This document shows, one piece after another, positions 18,067 through 26,567 of a stretch of 64,000 nt of DNA; the stretch's first letter is position 1; each line of letters begins with the position of its first letter. Both the position numbers and the translations under genes were made by a program. Origin of the DNA: Oleiharenicola lentus (lineage in GTDB: Bacteria > Verrucomicrobiota > Verrucomicrobiia > Opitutales > Opitutaceae); assembly GCF_004118375.1 (NCBI RefSeq), contig NZ_SDHX01000002.1, positions 1,043,001 to 1,107,000 of the forward strand, written 5' to 3'. The notes beneath the pieces were generated by a model. It ran no database searches. It was not told where the DNA came from and saw only the letters and a list, made by a program, of their open reading frames with translations.

Positions 18067-19554
18067 ATGCGCCCCCGTCTCCTTTGTCTGTTTCTGCTGC
18101 TTGCCGCCCTGCTCCGCGCCGACCTCGCCTGCCCGCCGATCTTTGGCGACCACATGGTGCTCCAGCGCGACCTGCCCGTCGCCGTGTGGGGCACGGCCGA
18201 ACCGGCCGCCACGGTGACCGTGCGCTTCGCCGATCAGGAGAAAGCCACCACGACCGACGCCAGCGGCCGCTGGCTCGTCCGCCTCGACGCCCTCCCCGCC
18301 TCCGCCGACCCGCGCGACCTCACCATCTCGGCCCTCAATCGAGAATCCAAAATCGAAAATCTAAAATTCGAGGACGTTCTCGTCGGCGAGGTCTGGTTTC
18401 TCTCCGGCCAGTCCAACATGGAAAAGCAGCTCGGCCCGCGCCGCGGCCAGCAGCCCACCGACGGCTATGAGGAGGAACTCACCCGCGCCGACTGCCCGCC
18501 GCTGCGCCTGTTCCAAGGGCTGCATGCCCTCAAGCCCAAGGAAGGCGACATCCTCCTGGAGTGGCGCCGTTGCTCGGCAGAGGCGTTGACCCGCATGGAA
18601 TTCTCGGCGGCCGGCTATTACTTCGGCCGGGAACTTGTCCGGGAACTCGGCGTGCCGGTCGGCCTGATTCACTCCAGCTTCGGCGGCACCCGGATCGAGG
18701 CCTGGATGCCGCCGGCGGCCTTCGCCTCCGACCCGGCTCTGCGCGGCCTGGAAAAGGTCCCGTACGATTCCTGGGTCAAGGGGGTGCAGGCCACCGAGCT
18801 GTGGACGGAGCGCGTGACCCCCTATGTGCCGTTCACCCTCCGGGGCTTCCTGTGGTATCAGGGCGAGGCCAACGTGATGAACGCCGAGCACCTCGAATAC
18901 GCCGTGAAAATGCGTGCGCTCATCGCCAGCTGGCGCGCGGCCTGGGGCCGGCCCGACGCGCCGTTCTACTTCGCCCAGCTCGCGCCCTTCACCTACTCGC
19001 GGATCAAGGTCTGGCCCAAGCAGCTGACCCCCGACTCCCTGCCCGCCGTCTGGGAAGCGCAGGCCGCCGCGCTCGATGTGCCGCACACGGGCCTCATCCC
19101 CACGACCGACCTGGTCGGCAACGTGAAGGACATCCACCCGACCAACAAACACGACGTCGGCCGGCGCTTCGCCCGGCTCGCGCTGGCGGAGACCTACGGA
19201 CGCAAGGAAAACGCCGTGCAGGCTCCTCGATTCCAGACGCTGCGCCGCCCGTGGTTCAGCCAGAAGCTCGAACTCACGTTCACGCCGGCCGTCGGTCTCC
19301 GCAGCCGCGACGGCCAGCCGCTCACCCTTTTCCAAATCGCCGGCGCCGACCGGAAGTTTCATCCGGCCGAGGCCGTGCTCAAGGGCGGCAAGGTCGTCGT
19401 GAGCAGCCCGGCGGTGCCGAAGCCCGTCGCCGTGCGCTTCGCGTGGGACGAAACCGCGAACCCCAATCTCGTGAACCCCGCCGGCCTGCCCGCGCTGCCC
19501 TTCCGCACCGACGACTGGCCACTGACGCTCGAGGTGCCGAAGGAAGCGAAGTAG
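18067..19554 (+). CDS. Sialate O-acetylesterase family (SASA) secreted carbohydrate esterase
   Basis: The 495-residue SGNH-type esterase has a signal peptide (MRPRLLCLFLLLAALLRA), an N-terminal beta domain (CPPIFGDHMVLQRDLPVAVWG), the nucleophile motif GQSNM with Ser about 116, the SSFGGTRIEAW and WYQGEAN blocks, and the Asp/His pair in DIHPTNK (about Asp355 and His357). It should remove acetyl esters from glycans outside the cytoplasm. Residues about 90-101 (NRESKIENLKF) are encoded by a seven-base tandem array at 18335-18369, just before the conserved VLVGEVWFLSGQSNM. The frame is intact and the array probably lies in a tolerant loop. It is divergent from GH95 and convergent with the beta-helix gene. 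Confidence 0.9.
   Translation: MRPRLLCLFLLLAALLRADLACPPIFGDHMVLQRDLPVAVWGTAEPAATVTVRFADQEKATTTDASGRWLVRLDALPASADPRDLTISALNRESKIENLKFEDVLVGEVWFLSGQSNMEKQLGPRRGQQPTDGYEEELTRADCPPLRLFQGLHALKPKEGDILLEWRRCSAEALTRMEFSAAGYYFGRELVRELGVPVGLIHSSFGGTRIEAWMPPAAFASDPALRGLEKVPYDSWVKGVQATELWTERVTPYVPFTLRGFLWYQGEANVMNAEHLEYAVKMRALIASWRAAWGRPDAPFYFAQLAPFTYSRIKVWPKQLTPDSLPAVWEAQAAALDVPHTGLIPTTDLVGNVKDIHPTNKHDVGRRFARLALAETYGRKENAVQAPRFQTLRRPWFSQKLELTFTPAVGLRSRDGQPLTLFQIAGADRKFHPAEAVLKGGKVVVSSPAVPKPVAVRFAWDETANPNLVNPAGLPALPFRTDDWPLTLEVPKEAK
18335..18369. repeat. Heptad array inside the esterase gene
   Basis: Five consecutive seven-base units: TCAATCG, AGAATCC, AAAATCG, AAAATCT, AAAATTC. The unit matches the array at the start of the second DUF3826 gene (57000-57034). 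Confidence 0.85.
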
Positions 19555-19637
19555 GTGGAGCGCGTTGCTCCCCAACGCGCCGCTTGGGTTCATGTCGCCC
19601 CGCCGATCAACGCACTGGGGAGCAGTGCGTTCCACCG
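19552..19637. repeat. Palindromic T-type repeat, copy 3
   Basis: It starts right after the esterase stop codon with GTGGAGCGCGTTGCTCCCC and closes with GGGGAGCAGTGCGTTCCACC. It lies between convergent genes and may act as a bidirectional terminator. Confidence 0.82.
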
Positions 19638-19661
19638 GTTAATGGATAAAACGCCCGAACC

Positions 19662-19747
19662 TGTCATTCTGAGCGCAGCGAAGAATCCAGGGGAGTCCGC
19701 ACCCCATTTCCGCCCAGGCTGGATTCTTCGCTGCGCTCAGAATGACA
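19662..19747. repeat. Dispersed inverted repeat, R-type, copy 1
   Basis: The left arm GTCATTCTGAGCGCAGCGAA and following GAATCCAG are the reverse complement of CTGGATTCTTCGC and TGCGCTCAGAATGAC on the right, around a variable core. When translated it gives SERSEES or ILSAAKNP peptides that are often mis-annotated as protein. Nine related elements occur in this window. Confidence 0.9.
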
Positions 19748-19785
19748 CGCTGCGAAAGCGGCTTGGCGGGACTTAGCCGCAACTT

Positions 19786-19838
19786 GTAGGTGCGTGGCCT
19801 TCCCACGTCCGCGGGCGCGCACGAGACGCGCCCCTACA
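19786..19838. repeat. Palindromic element GTAGG...CCTAC with two internal stems
   Basis: The outer TGTAGG/CCTACA pair encloses CGTGG/CCACG (19793-19807) and GGGCGCG/CGCGCCC (19813-19833). It lies just before the end of the convergent beta-helix gene. Together with the two preceding repeats it fills nearly all of 19555-19839, and I see no gene there. Confidence 0.65.
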
Positions 19839-19839
19839 C

Positions 19840-21702
19840 TCAATCCTGCCCGGCCCGGAACTCCGGCTGCAGCCCCGCAGCGGCTTTGATCTTCTCGCTC
19901 ACCATCGGACCGTTGTTTTCCCAGACGTTGCCCTCGCCGTTGGCGTTGCGGAGGAAACGCTCGGCCGGGCACCAGTTGTCGCGCCAGACGGTGAACGCCG
20001 TGCCCTCGTCGGCGTAGTAGTAGAACCAATGCTCCGGGTCATGCACCCACGGGCTGATCTTCACCTCGTCGGCGACATTCTCGCTGACGACCGTGCCGGG
20101 TTGCGACGACAGCGTGTAGATGGCAGCGGTGTCGGTGAGGCGCGTGGCGTAGCGGACGATGCGGTTGGCGCGGACGAGGTTGTTGCGCATGGCATTGGGC
20201 GAGCGCGTCCAGCCCCAGCCGAGGCTGATGCCGGTGTAGGAGGTGTCGGTGATCTCGTTGTGCTCGATCACGGAGTCGCGCACGAAGCCCGCGATCAGCG
20301 CCACGCCGCCCCAGTCCTCGTTGGCGCAGTCGGCGAGCCGGTTGTTGGTGAAACGCAGGCGCGTGCCGATGAGCCGTTCATCGGCCGGGTTCCACGGGAG
20401 GTGCGTCTCGAAGCCGCCCTCGCCGAAGAAGCCCGCCACGAGACCGTTGATGCCGATGTCGCGAAACAGGCAGCCCGTGACGGCCGTGTCCGAGACCGCG
20501 AGCCCGAGGTCGAGCCCGCTGGCCGCGGTGCCCTCGAAGCGGCAGCGCGTGAACGCGAGGTGTTGCGCGCCGGTGACCGTAACGGCCGCAGGCGGGCGCC
20601 CGATCCAGCCCTGGTTGTCGAGGCTGCGCCACTCGGGCGTGCCCTTGGGGTTCAGGCCGTAGGCATCGAGCAGGTAGAAACCCGCCTGCAACGGAACGTG
20701 ACCGGCGTGCGAAGGACGCAGCCAGGTCGTGTGCGCGAAACCGAGGCCCTCGACGGAGAAATGCTGCACCGGCCGGTCGGCCGTGCCCTCGATGCGCAAC
20801 ACGGTCTCGAGCGCCGGCACGATCACCCGCGCCTTCATCAAGTCCTCGCCCGCGCGCGGCCAGTAGTAAACCAAGCCGGCCTCGGCGTCAGCAAACCACT
20901 CGCCGGGTTCGTCGAGAAATTCCAGGGCGTTGGTCAGGAAAAACGGCGCGTTGCCGCGTTCGGCCGACATCACGGGCTGCGGCCAGGGATGCTCGAACTC
21001 CACCCGGCTCTCCGGTTCGTGGAAGGTCACGCGCGCCTGGTCGCCGACGCGGTCATGCGACTTCAGGCGCAACACGGCGACTTCCCACATCTGGAGCAGC
21101 ACCAGCTCCACCCCGTCGAGCCGCGCCGGCACGGGCAGGGCGGCGGGGATCCACGCCTCGCGTTTCGGCCGGTCCCACGCCACGAGCCGCGCCATGTCGC
21201 CCTCGCCGGGCGTGCGGGCGCGCACAGCCTTGGTGCCCTCGACCCAGAGCTGACGAAATTCCAGGCGCCGGCCGTTGTGGCGCGGGATCGGCGCCACCCA
21301 CACGTGGCCGCGGGCGACCGCCGGGAGCTGCGGCGGCGCCTCGAGCTTGTTCGTCCAGCCGTTCACCGCCACTCCGCCGCCGAGCACCGGTTTCTCGCCG
21401 GGCGCGGCCGCCAGCACCGTCGGCGCCAGCGGCGTGCCGCTGTCCTCGGGACGGATGAAGAGCGGTTCGTGCAGCAGGTAGTAACCGTCGCGCAGGATGA
21501 CGCGCACGCCGTTCTCCGCGGCCGGGTTCTTGAGCCGGCGCATTTCGCGGCCGAGGCGCAGGGCCTTCGTGGCGGTGGCCAGCGGCTGCTCGCGCGTACC
21601 GGGGTTGGTGTCGCTGCCGCCGGGGGCGACCCAGAATTCGGCCGCGACCAACGCATCCACCGCGGCCACGAGAAGAACGAAAAGGGAGAGCAGGCGTTTC
21701 AT
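19840..21702 (-). CDS. Secreted right-handed beta-helix protein, GH141-like
   Basis: The 620-residue protein has a signal peptide (MKRLLSLFVLLVAAVDALVAA), then FWVAPGGSDTNPGTREQPLATATKA, the usual opening of secreted parallel beta-helix glycan enzymes. Further on it has WRSLDNQGWIGRPPAAVTV, a helix-repeat core (FTRCRFEGTAASGLDLG, CANEDWGGVALIAGF, NEITDTSYTGISLGWGW) and a C-terminal region DEGTAFTVWRDNWC. The layout recalls GH141, which includes an alpha-L-fucosidase acting on rhamnogalacturonan II and xylanases. I recognise the architecture rather than specific catalytic residues, so the family is tentative. It is on the minus strand, 183 bases downstream of the second AraC gene. Confidence 0.8.
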   Translation of the reverse strand: MKRLLSLFVLLVAAVDALVAAEFWVAPGGSDTNPGTREQPLATATKALRLGREMRRLKNPAAENGVRVILRDGYYLLHEPLFIRPEDSGTPLAPTVLAAAPGEKPVLGGGVAVNGWTNKLEAPPQLPAVARGHVWVAPIPRHNGRRLEFRQLWVEGTKAVRARTPGEGDMARLVAWDRPKREAWIPAALPVPARLDGVELVLLQMWEVAVLRLKSHDRVGDQARVTFHEPESRVEFEHPWPQPVMSAERGNAPFFLTNALEFLDEPGEWFADAEAGLVYYWPRAGEDLMKARVIVPALETVLRIEGTADRPVQHFSVEGLGFAHTTWLRPSHAGHVPLQAGFYLLDAYGLNPKGTPEWRSLDNQGWIGRPPAAVTVTGAQHLAFTRCRFEGTAASGLDLGLAVSDTAVTGCLFRDIGINGLVAGFFGEGGFETHLPWNPADERLIGTRLRFTNNRLADCANEDWGGVALIAGFVRDSVIEHNEITDTSYTGISLGWGWTRSPNAMRNNLVRANRIVRYATRLTDTAAIYTLSSQPGTVVSENVADEVKISPWVHDPEHWFYYYADEGTAFTVWRDNWCPAERFLRNANGEGNVWENNGPMVSEKIKAAAGLQPEFRAGQD

Positions 21703-21801
21703 CCGGAAAGAAAACAGGGGGTGACAGGCTCATTGCTCCGTTGCCGCGCACCGCGCAACGCTGAACCTTAGGCGCCCGAAAATTCGGGACAGGGATTTGA
21801 C

Positions 21802-21882
21802 GGGTGGAGCCGACGCTCCGCGCCCGCTGCTGGGCCGGTCTCCGCACCGGCCGCAAGCCCGCTAAGGAGCGCGGGCTCCACC
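21802..21882. repeat. Composite palindrome with GGCCGGTCTCCGCACCGGCC core
   Basis: Outer arms GGTGGAGCC and GGGCTCCACC enclose the same 20-base core seen inside GH95. It lies in the gap between the AraC gene (ends 21886) and the beta-helix gene (starts 21702), both on the minus strand. Confidence 0.8.
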
Positions 21883-21885
21883 TTC

Positions 21886-22743
21886 TCAATCCCCGCCGGC
21901 GTGCTCCGTGCGGTAGGTGCGCGGGGTGCAGCCGCTGGCGCGGCGGAAGGCCTCGTTGAAGCGGCTGATCGAGCTGAAGCCCGAGCTGTAGGCCACGTCC
22001 ACGATCTTCTGGTCGGTGGTGGCGAGGAGGCGCTTGGCGTGGAAAACCCGGTGGTGCGTGATGTGGTCGATCAGCGTCGTGCCGAAAACCTTTTTGAACA
22101 GCCGCATCGCCGAGTTCGGATGCATGCCGACGGCCTTGCCAATGTCGTCCACCGTGATCGGCTCGAGGTAGCTGCGGGCGATGTAGCAGACGATCTGCTC
22201 GACCTTGTTGAGGCCGCCCATCTGCACCTTGGCCGGCGGGCGCAGCGCCGGGCCGGTCTGGTCGGCCTCGAGCGCGAGCCCGAGACGGCGCAGGCGGGTC
22301 TCCATCTCGCGGGTCACGATCTCGCGCAGCACGCGGTGGTTTTTCTTCAGGTCCTGCTCCCACTGGGCGAAGAGGGCGGCGTCCATCACGCTGCGTTCGG
22401 TGGAGGGCTCGGTCACGACCTCGCCGCGCATCAGCGGCTGGACCACGGCGTCGGGCAGCTGGCACTGGAGGAACCAGGCCAGCGGCAGGGTCGCCACGAA
22501 ATAGTCGGTGTCCTCCTCGTAATCGATGATCTGGTGGGGCATGGCCGCCCAAAAGGCCAGAAACTGCCCGACCGGCACCTTGGTTTTTACGCCCCCGATC
22601 ATGTAGGTCACCCGGCCCCGGCGCAGGAGGTTCAGCTGGATCTCGTTGTGGTGGTCCGGACCCGGCATGGGCGACGGATTCCACCGGACGCAGGAGAGTC
22701 CGTAAGTGGTAAACTGGGCGCGTTCCGTCTCGAACTTGGCCAT
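21886..22743 (-). CDS. AraC-family transcriptional regulator (MelR-like) B
   Basis: The 285-residue paralogue of the regulator at 14232 has an N-terminal cupin-like domain (FTTYGLSCVRWNPSPM, DHHNEIQLNLLRRGRVTYMIGG, FWAAMPHQIIDY) and a C-terminal DNA-binding domain (VDDIGKAVGMHPNSAMRLFKKVFG, DVAYSSGFSSISRFNEAFRRASGCTPRTYR). The conserved linker GGLNKVEQ is shared by both paralogues. It is divergent from the GH127 gene, so the 178-base gap 22744-22921 likely carries both promoters and perhaps its own operator. The inducer is unknown. Confidence 0.92.
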   Translation of the reverse strand: MAKFETERAQFTTYGLSCVRWNPSPMPGPDHHNEIQLNLLRRGRVTYMIGGVKTKVPVGQFLAFWAAMPHQIIDYEEDTDYFVATLPLAWFLQCQLPDAVVQPLMRGEVVTEPSTERSVMDAALFAQWEQDLKKNHRVLREIVTREMETRLRRLGLALEADQTGPALRPPAKVQMGGLNKVEQIVCYIARSYLEPITVDDIGKAVGMHPNSAMRLFKKVFGTTLIDHITHHRVFHAKRLLATTDQKIVDVAYSSGFSSISRFNEAFRRASGCTPRTYRTEHAGGD

Positions 22744-22921
22744 GGGTTAGTTTCCCGGAAGAAAAAACGCAGAACACGGCGGAAACAAAGCTTAAAACAT
22801 CCTATCATCCGTCTTCCACGCAGATTGCGCACCCCCGCGATAATCCGTGGACGACCTGACACGCGCCACGGGTTTGAGCTGGCGAATTGCCCCGGATCAT
22901 CCCCACGTCACCCTGTTGCCC

Positions 22922-24976
22922 ATGAAGACCCTGCCCCTGTTCCTCGGCCTGTTGGCCGGTTGCGCCAGCTTTGCTCCGCTTGCCGCCGCGGAAAAGTCCC
23001 TCATCGACACGACCCGCTCGCCCCACGCGAAGTTCTACATGCCCGACCTCGGCGACGTGCGCTGGAACGGCGGCCTGCTCGGCGACCGCTTCGAGGTCTG
23101 CCGCGACGTGATGATCCCGCACATGTGGACGATCCTCAGCAGCGAGAAGGACAGCCACGCCTGGCACAATTACCTGATCGCCGCCGGCGAGGTGCCCGGC
23201 AAGTTCCGCGGTCCGCCGTTCAACGACGGCGATTTCCTCAAGTGGTTCGAGGCGCTGATCCAGGTTTACGCCCTCACCAGGGAGCCCGCCCTCGAGGCCC
23301 AGATCGACCGGATCATCCCTGTCATCGCCAAGGCCCAGCGCGAGGACGGTTACCTGCACACGCAGAACATCATTCCCCAGCGCAACGGCGAGAAGCCCCG
23401 CGAATTCGTGGATCGCGAGCACTTCGAGACCTACAACATGGGCCACCTGATCACGACCGCCTGCGTGCATTACCGCATCACCGGCAAGCGCACGCTGCTC
23501 GAGTGCGCGATCAAGGCGGCCGACTACATCGACCGCCTCTGCAAGGAACGCCCGCAGGAACTGGCCCGCAACGCCATCTGCCCGTCCCACTACATGGGCG
23601 TGGTCGAGCTTTACCGCGTTACCCGCGAGCCGCGTTACCTGGAGCTCGCCAAACAGCTCATCGAGATCCGCAGCCTCGTCACCGAAAAGGACGGCTCCGA
23701 CCACAACCAGGACCGCACCCCCTTCCGCGAGACCACCGAGGCCGTCGGCCACGCGGTGCGCGCCAACTACCTCTACGCCGGGGTCGCCGACCTTTACGCC
23801 GAGAACGGCGATGCCACCCTGCTCAAGCCGTTGCTGGCCCTCTCCCAGGATGTCGCCGGCCAGAAACTCTACATCACCGGCATGACCGGCGCCCTCTACG
23901 ACGGCGCCTCGCCCGACGGCGTCCCCCACACCCAGCACAAATACATCAAGACCGTCCACCAGGCCTACGGCCGCGACTACCAGCTGCCGAACCTCACCGC
24001 CTACAACGAGACCTGCGCCACCATCGGCTACGGCATGTGGATGTGGCGCCAGCTCGCGCTCACCGGCGACGCCGCCTATGCCGACCTTTTCGAGCAGACC
24101 CTCTACAACGGCATCCTCCCGGGCATCAGCCTCGACGGAAAGGACTACTTCTACGTCAACCCGCTGAAGAAGCTCCACGATTTCGACATTCCCCTGCGCT
24201 GGTCTCGCACCCGCGTGCCCAACATTCCCGTCAGCTTCTGCTGCCCGCCCAATGTCGTCCGCACCATCGCCGAGGCGCACAACTACGTTTACTCGCTCTC
24301 GCCCGGCGCCGTCTGGGTCAACCTCTTCGCCGCGAGCACGCTCGACACCAAGTGGACCGACGGCTCCCGCATCAAGCTCCGCCAGGAAACCGACTACCCT
24401 TGGAACGGCGCCGTGAAGCTCGTCATCGAGGAAGCCCCCGCCGCCGTGACCGCGCTGAAGTTCCGCATTCCGGGCTGGCTCAGCCCCGACCAGGTTGCCG
24501 TGAAGCTCAACGGTGCGGTGCTCCCGTCCCAGTTCCAGCCCGGCACCTACGGCTTCATCCAGCGCGCCTGGAAAGCCGGTGACACGGTCGAGCTCGCGAT
24601 GGATTTCTCGCCGACCCTCTGGGAGGCCAACCCGCTCGTCGAGGAGACCGTCAACCAGGTCACGATCAAATACGGCCCGCTCGTCTATTGCGTCGAGTCC
24701 AACGACCTGCCCGAGGGCGTGCGGCTCGAGGACGTCGCGCTCTCGCTCACCACGCCCGCCGGCTTCAAGGCGCAGCGCGAAAAGATCGCCGGCGCCGACG
24801 TGCTCACCTTCACGCTCAACGGCCTGACCCTCCCGCGCCGCGACTGGGTGAAGGGCGAACTCTACCGCCCGGTCACGCCCGCCGCGCCGCGCCCCGTCAC
24901 CTTCAAGGCCGTCCCCTACTACGCCTGGGGCAACCGCGGCGACACCGAGATGAGCGTCTGGCTGCCCGCCCGCTGA
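22922..24976 (+). CDS. GH127/GH146-type beta-L-arabinofuranosidase
   Basis: The start is set at ATG 22922, not the in-frame ATG at 22847, because it opens directly into an export signal (MKTLPLFLGLLAGCASFAPLAAAEKS). LAGC could be a lipobox, otherwise cleavage is after AAA. The 684-residue protein has the (alpha/alpha)6 domain of GH127. The zinc/thiol active site is visible as NETC (Glu363, Cys365) and SFCCPPN (Cys440, Cys441), matching the cysteine nucleophile site of HypBA1. Known members release beta-L-arabinofuranose, and one acts on RG-II side chains. It is followed by the sugar porter after a repeat-filled gap of 221 bases. Confidence 0.93.
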   Translation: MKTLPLFLGLLAGCASFAPLAAAEKSLIDTTRSPHAKFYMPDLGDVRWNGGLLGDRFEVCRDVMIPHMWTILSSEKDSHAWHNYLIAAGEVPGKFRGPPFNDGDFLKWFEALIQVYALTREPALEAQIDRIIPVIAKAQREDGYLHTQNIIPQRNGEKPREFVDREHFETYNMGHLITTACVHYRITGKRTLLECAIKAADYIDRLCKERPQELARNAICPSHYMGVVELYRVTREPRYLELAKQLIEIRSLVTEKDGSDHNQDRTPFRETTEAVGHAVRANYLYAGVADLYAENGDATLLKPLLALSQDVAGQKLYITGMTGALYDGASPDGVPHTQHKYIKTVHQAYGRDYQLPNLTAYNETCATIGYGMWMWRQLALTGDAAYADLFEQTLYNGILPGISLDGKDYFYVNPLKKLHDFDIPLRWSRTRVPNIPVSFCCPPNVVRTIAEAHNYVYSLSPGAVWVNLFAASTLDTKWTDGSRIKLRQETDYPWNGAVKLVIEEAPAAVTALKFRIPGWLSPDQVAVKLNGAVLPSQFQPGTYGFIQRAWKAGDTVELAMDFSPTLWEANPLVEETVNQVTIKYGPLVYCVESNDLPEGVRLEDVALSLTTPAGFKAQREKIAGADVLTFTLNGLTLPRRDWVKGELYRPVTPAAPRPVTFKAVPYYAWGNRGDTEMSVWLPAR

Positions 24977-24984
24977 CGCGGCAA

Positions 24985-25031
24985 AATTCCAAACGCCAAA
25001 GCGCCAAACCCCAAAGAAACCCCAAACCCCG
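24985..25031. repeat. Degenerate heptad array after GH127
   Basis: Units of the form AAnnCCA: AATTCCA, AACGCCA, an eight-base AAGCGCCA, AACCCCA, an eleven-base slip, then AACCCCG. It begins nine bases after the stop codon. Confidence 0.7.
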
Positions 25032-25048
25032 GCATGATCACCCGTTCC

Positions 25049-25123
25049 GTCATCCTGAGCGCAGCGAAGGATCCAAGGAATCTCACGCACCCGCTTGGAT
25101 CCTTCGTCCGGCTCAGGATGACA
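25049..25123. repeat. Dispersed inverted repeat, R-type, copy 2
   Basis: GTCATCCTGAGCGCAGCGAA with GGATCCA on the left is mirrored by TTGGATCCTTCG and GGCTCAGGATGAC on the right. It is flanked by heptad arrays on both sides. Confidence 0.9.
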
Positions 25124-25150
25124 CGCTTCGGGAAAGTGTCCTTCTGAATT

Positions 25151-25192
25151 TCCCGATTTAGATTCCCGATGCCCGACTTCACGATCTCCCCC
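25151..25192. repeat. Heptad array before the MFS gene
   Basis: TCCCGAT, TTAGATT, CCCGATG, CCCGACT, TCACGAT, CTCCCCC end five bases before the ATG at 25198. The order of units closely matches the array before the CoA-transferase gene at 32313-32347. Confidence 0.75.
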
Positions 25193-25197
25193 ACCCC

Positions 25198-26475
25198 ATG
25201 ACCGCTCCCACCCCCGCCCCCTCCGCCGACACCGGCACCATCACCGCCCAGCAATGGAAATGGTCCGCCCTCGCCGGCATGGCCTCCTACCTCGACGCCG
25301 GCTCCATCGTCGCCCTCGGCGCGGGCCTCGCGCTCTTCCAAACCACCTTCGGCATGACCGACGGCGCAGTCGGTGCGCTCCAGGCCATCGGACCCAACGC
25401 CATCGGCTGCGCGCTGGGCGCGTTTCTGGGCGGCTGGCTCGGGGACAAACTCGGCCGCAAGCGCATCTACCAATACGACCTGCTGGTCTACATGGCCGGC
25501 ATCCTCATCATCGCGTTCTCCGCCAACAAGGAGATGCTCTTCGTGGGCACGTTCATTGTCGGCCTCGCCGTCGGCGCGGACATCCCGACTTCCCTCGCGC
25601 TCGTCGGTGAATTCGCCCCGGCCAAGGCGCGCGGCAAGCTCCTCGGCTTTACGCAGGTGGCATGGTGCCTCGGGCCGGCCATCGTGCTCTGGCTCGCCCT
25701 CGCCCTCGCCCCGCTCGGTCTGCTCGGCGTCCGCATCGTCTTCCTCCACCTCTTCGTCGTCGCCTTCGTCACCTGGGCGCTGCGGCGCGGCCTCGCGGAA
25801 TCCGCGCGCTGGACCGAAGCCGCCAAGTCGGCGACCCTGGTCCGCAACAAGGTTAGCGCGCTGTTCTCCGGGTCGAACTTCCGCGCGCTCGTCTGGACGG
25901 CCACGATCTACACCTTCTGGAACCTCGCGGCCGGCACGGCCGGCGCGTTCAACTCCTACCTCATCACCAAGCACAACGCCGACAGCCAGGCCCTGGGCGT
26001 CGGCCTGCCGAGCCTCGCCTTCGTCACCGCCATGGTCGTCACCGTGGCCGTGTTCATGAAATTCGCGGACCGCAGTTTCGCCGCCCGCAAGACCATGTGG
26101 GCCATCGGCTCCCTCACCCAGATCTTCGCCTACGGCCTGCTGATCGTCATGCCCTTCAGCATCCCGGTCATCATCGCCAACATCGTGCTGTTCGCCGCCG
26201 GCGGCGCGCTCGCGGGCGAGGCTTTCTACAAGGTCTTCAGCCAGGAACTCTTCCCCACGATGCTCCGCGGCACCGCCCAGGGCTTCACCTTCGGCTTCGC
26301 CCGCATCGCCGTCGGCGTCTGGAGCTTCTACGTCCCGGTCATTTCCAACTCCGGCATCGGCACGCTGGCCACGCTGCTCACGCTGTTCCTCGCGATCAGC
26401 GGTGCAGTCGGCTTCTTCTTCATGCCCGACACCTCCGGCAAGTCCCTCGAACAGATCGAGGCCGAGCGCGCCTGA
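25198..26475 (+). CDS. MFS sugar porter
   Basis: A 425-residue protein with about 12 membrane segments. The signature GGWLGDKLGRKRIYQ (about residues 79-93) between helices 2 and 3, and VGEFAPAKARGKLLGFTQ after helix 4, are typical of the major facilitator superfamily sugar/inositol-porter branch. It should import a free sugar with protons across the inner membrane, probably arabinose or rhamnose released by the flanking GH127 and GH78 enzymes (inference). No distinct promoter is visible. The gap upstream is a heptad-palindrome-heptad block, so it may be co-transcribed with GH127. Confidence 0.9.
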   Translation: MTAPTPAPSADTGTITAQQWKWSALAGMASYLDAGSIVALGAGLALFQTTFGMTDGAVGALQAIGPNAIGCALGAFLGGWLGDKLGRKRIYQYDLLVYMAGILIIAFSANKEMLFVGTFIVGLAVGADIPTSLALVGEFAPAKARGKLLGFTQVAWCLGPAIVLWLALALAPLGLLGVRIVFLHLFVVAFVTWALRRGLAESARWTEAAKSATLVRNKVSALFSGSNFRALVWTATIYTFWNLAAGTAGAFNSYLITKHNADSQALGVGLPSLAFVTAMVVTVAVFMKFADRSFAARKTMWAIGSLTQIFAYGLLIVMPFSIPVIIANIVLFAAGGALAGEAFYKVFSQELFPTMLRGTAQGFTFGFARIAVGVWSFYVPVISNSGIGTLATLLTLFLAISGAVGFFFMPDTSGKSLEQIEAERA

Positions 26476-26483
26476 GCTAAGCC

Positions 26484-26518
26484 GGGACCACTGACCACGG
26501 ACCAAAGACCAAGGACAC
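26484..26518. repeat. Heptad array after the MFS gene
   Basis: GGGACCA, CTGACCA, CGGACCA, AAGACCA, AGGACAC: the pattern nnGACCA repeats four times without slips. Nothing else is recognisable in the 92-base gap before GH78. Confidence 0.88.
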
Positions 26519-26567
26519 CCGATCCGCGGCCCTTCCCTTTCACCGCCACTTTCAGCTTTCCCCTCCG

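Noticed and set aside
19662-19747. Insertion-sequence remnant or MITE with target duplications
   Set aside because: I could not identify flanking direct duplications or a related transposase in the window, so it is called only a dispersed inverted repeat.
22805-25090. 761-codon minus-strand frame opposite GH127
   Set aside because: No signal, domain or start context; the GH127 frame on the other strand has catalytic motifs and normal length.
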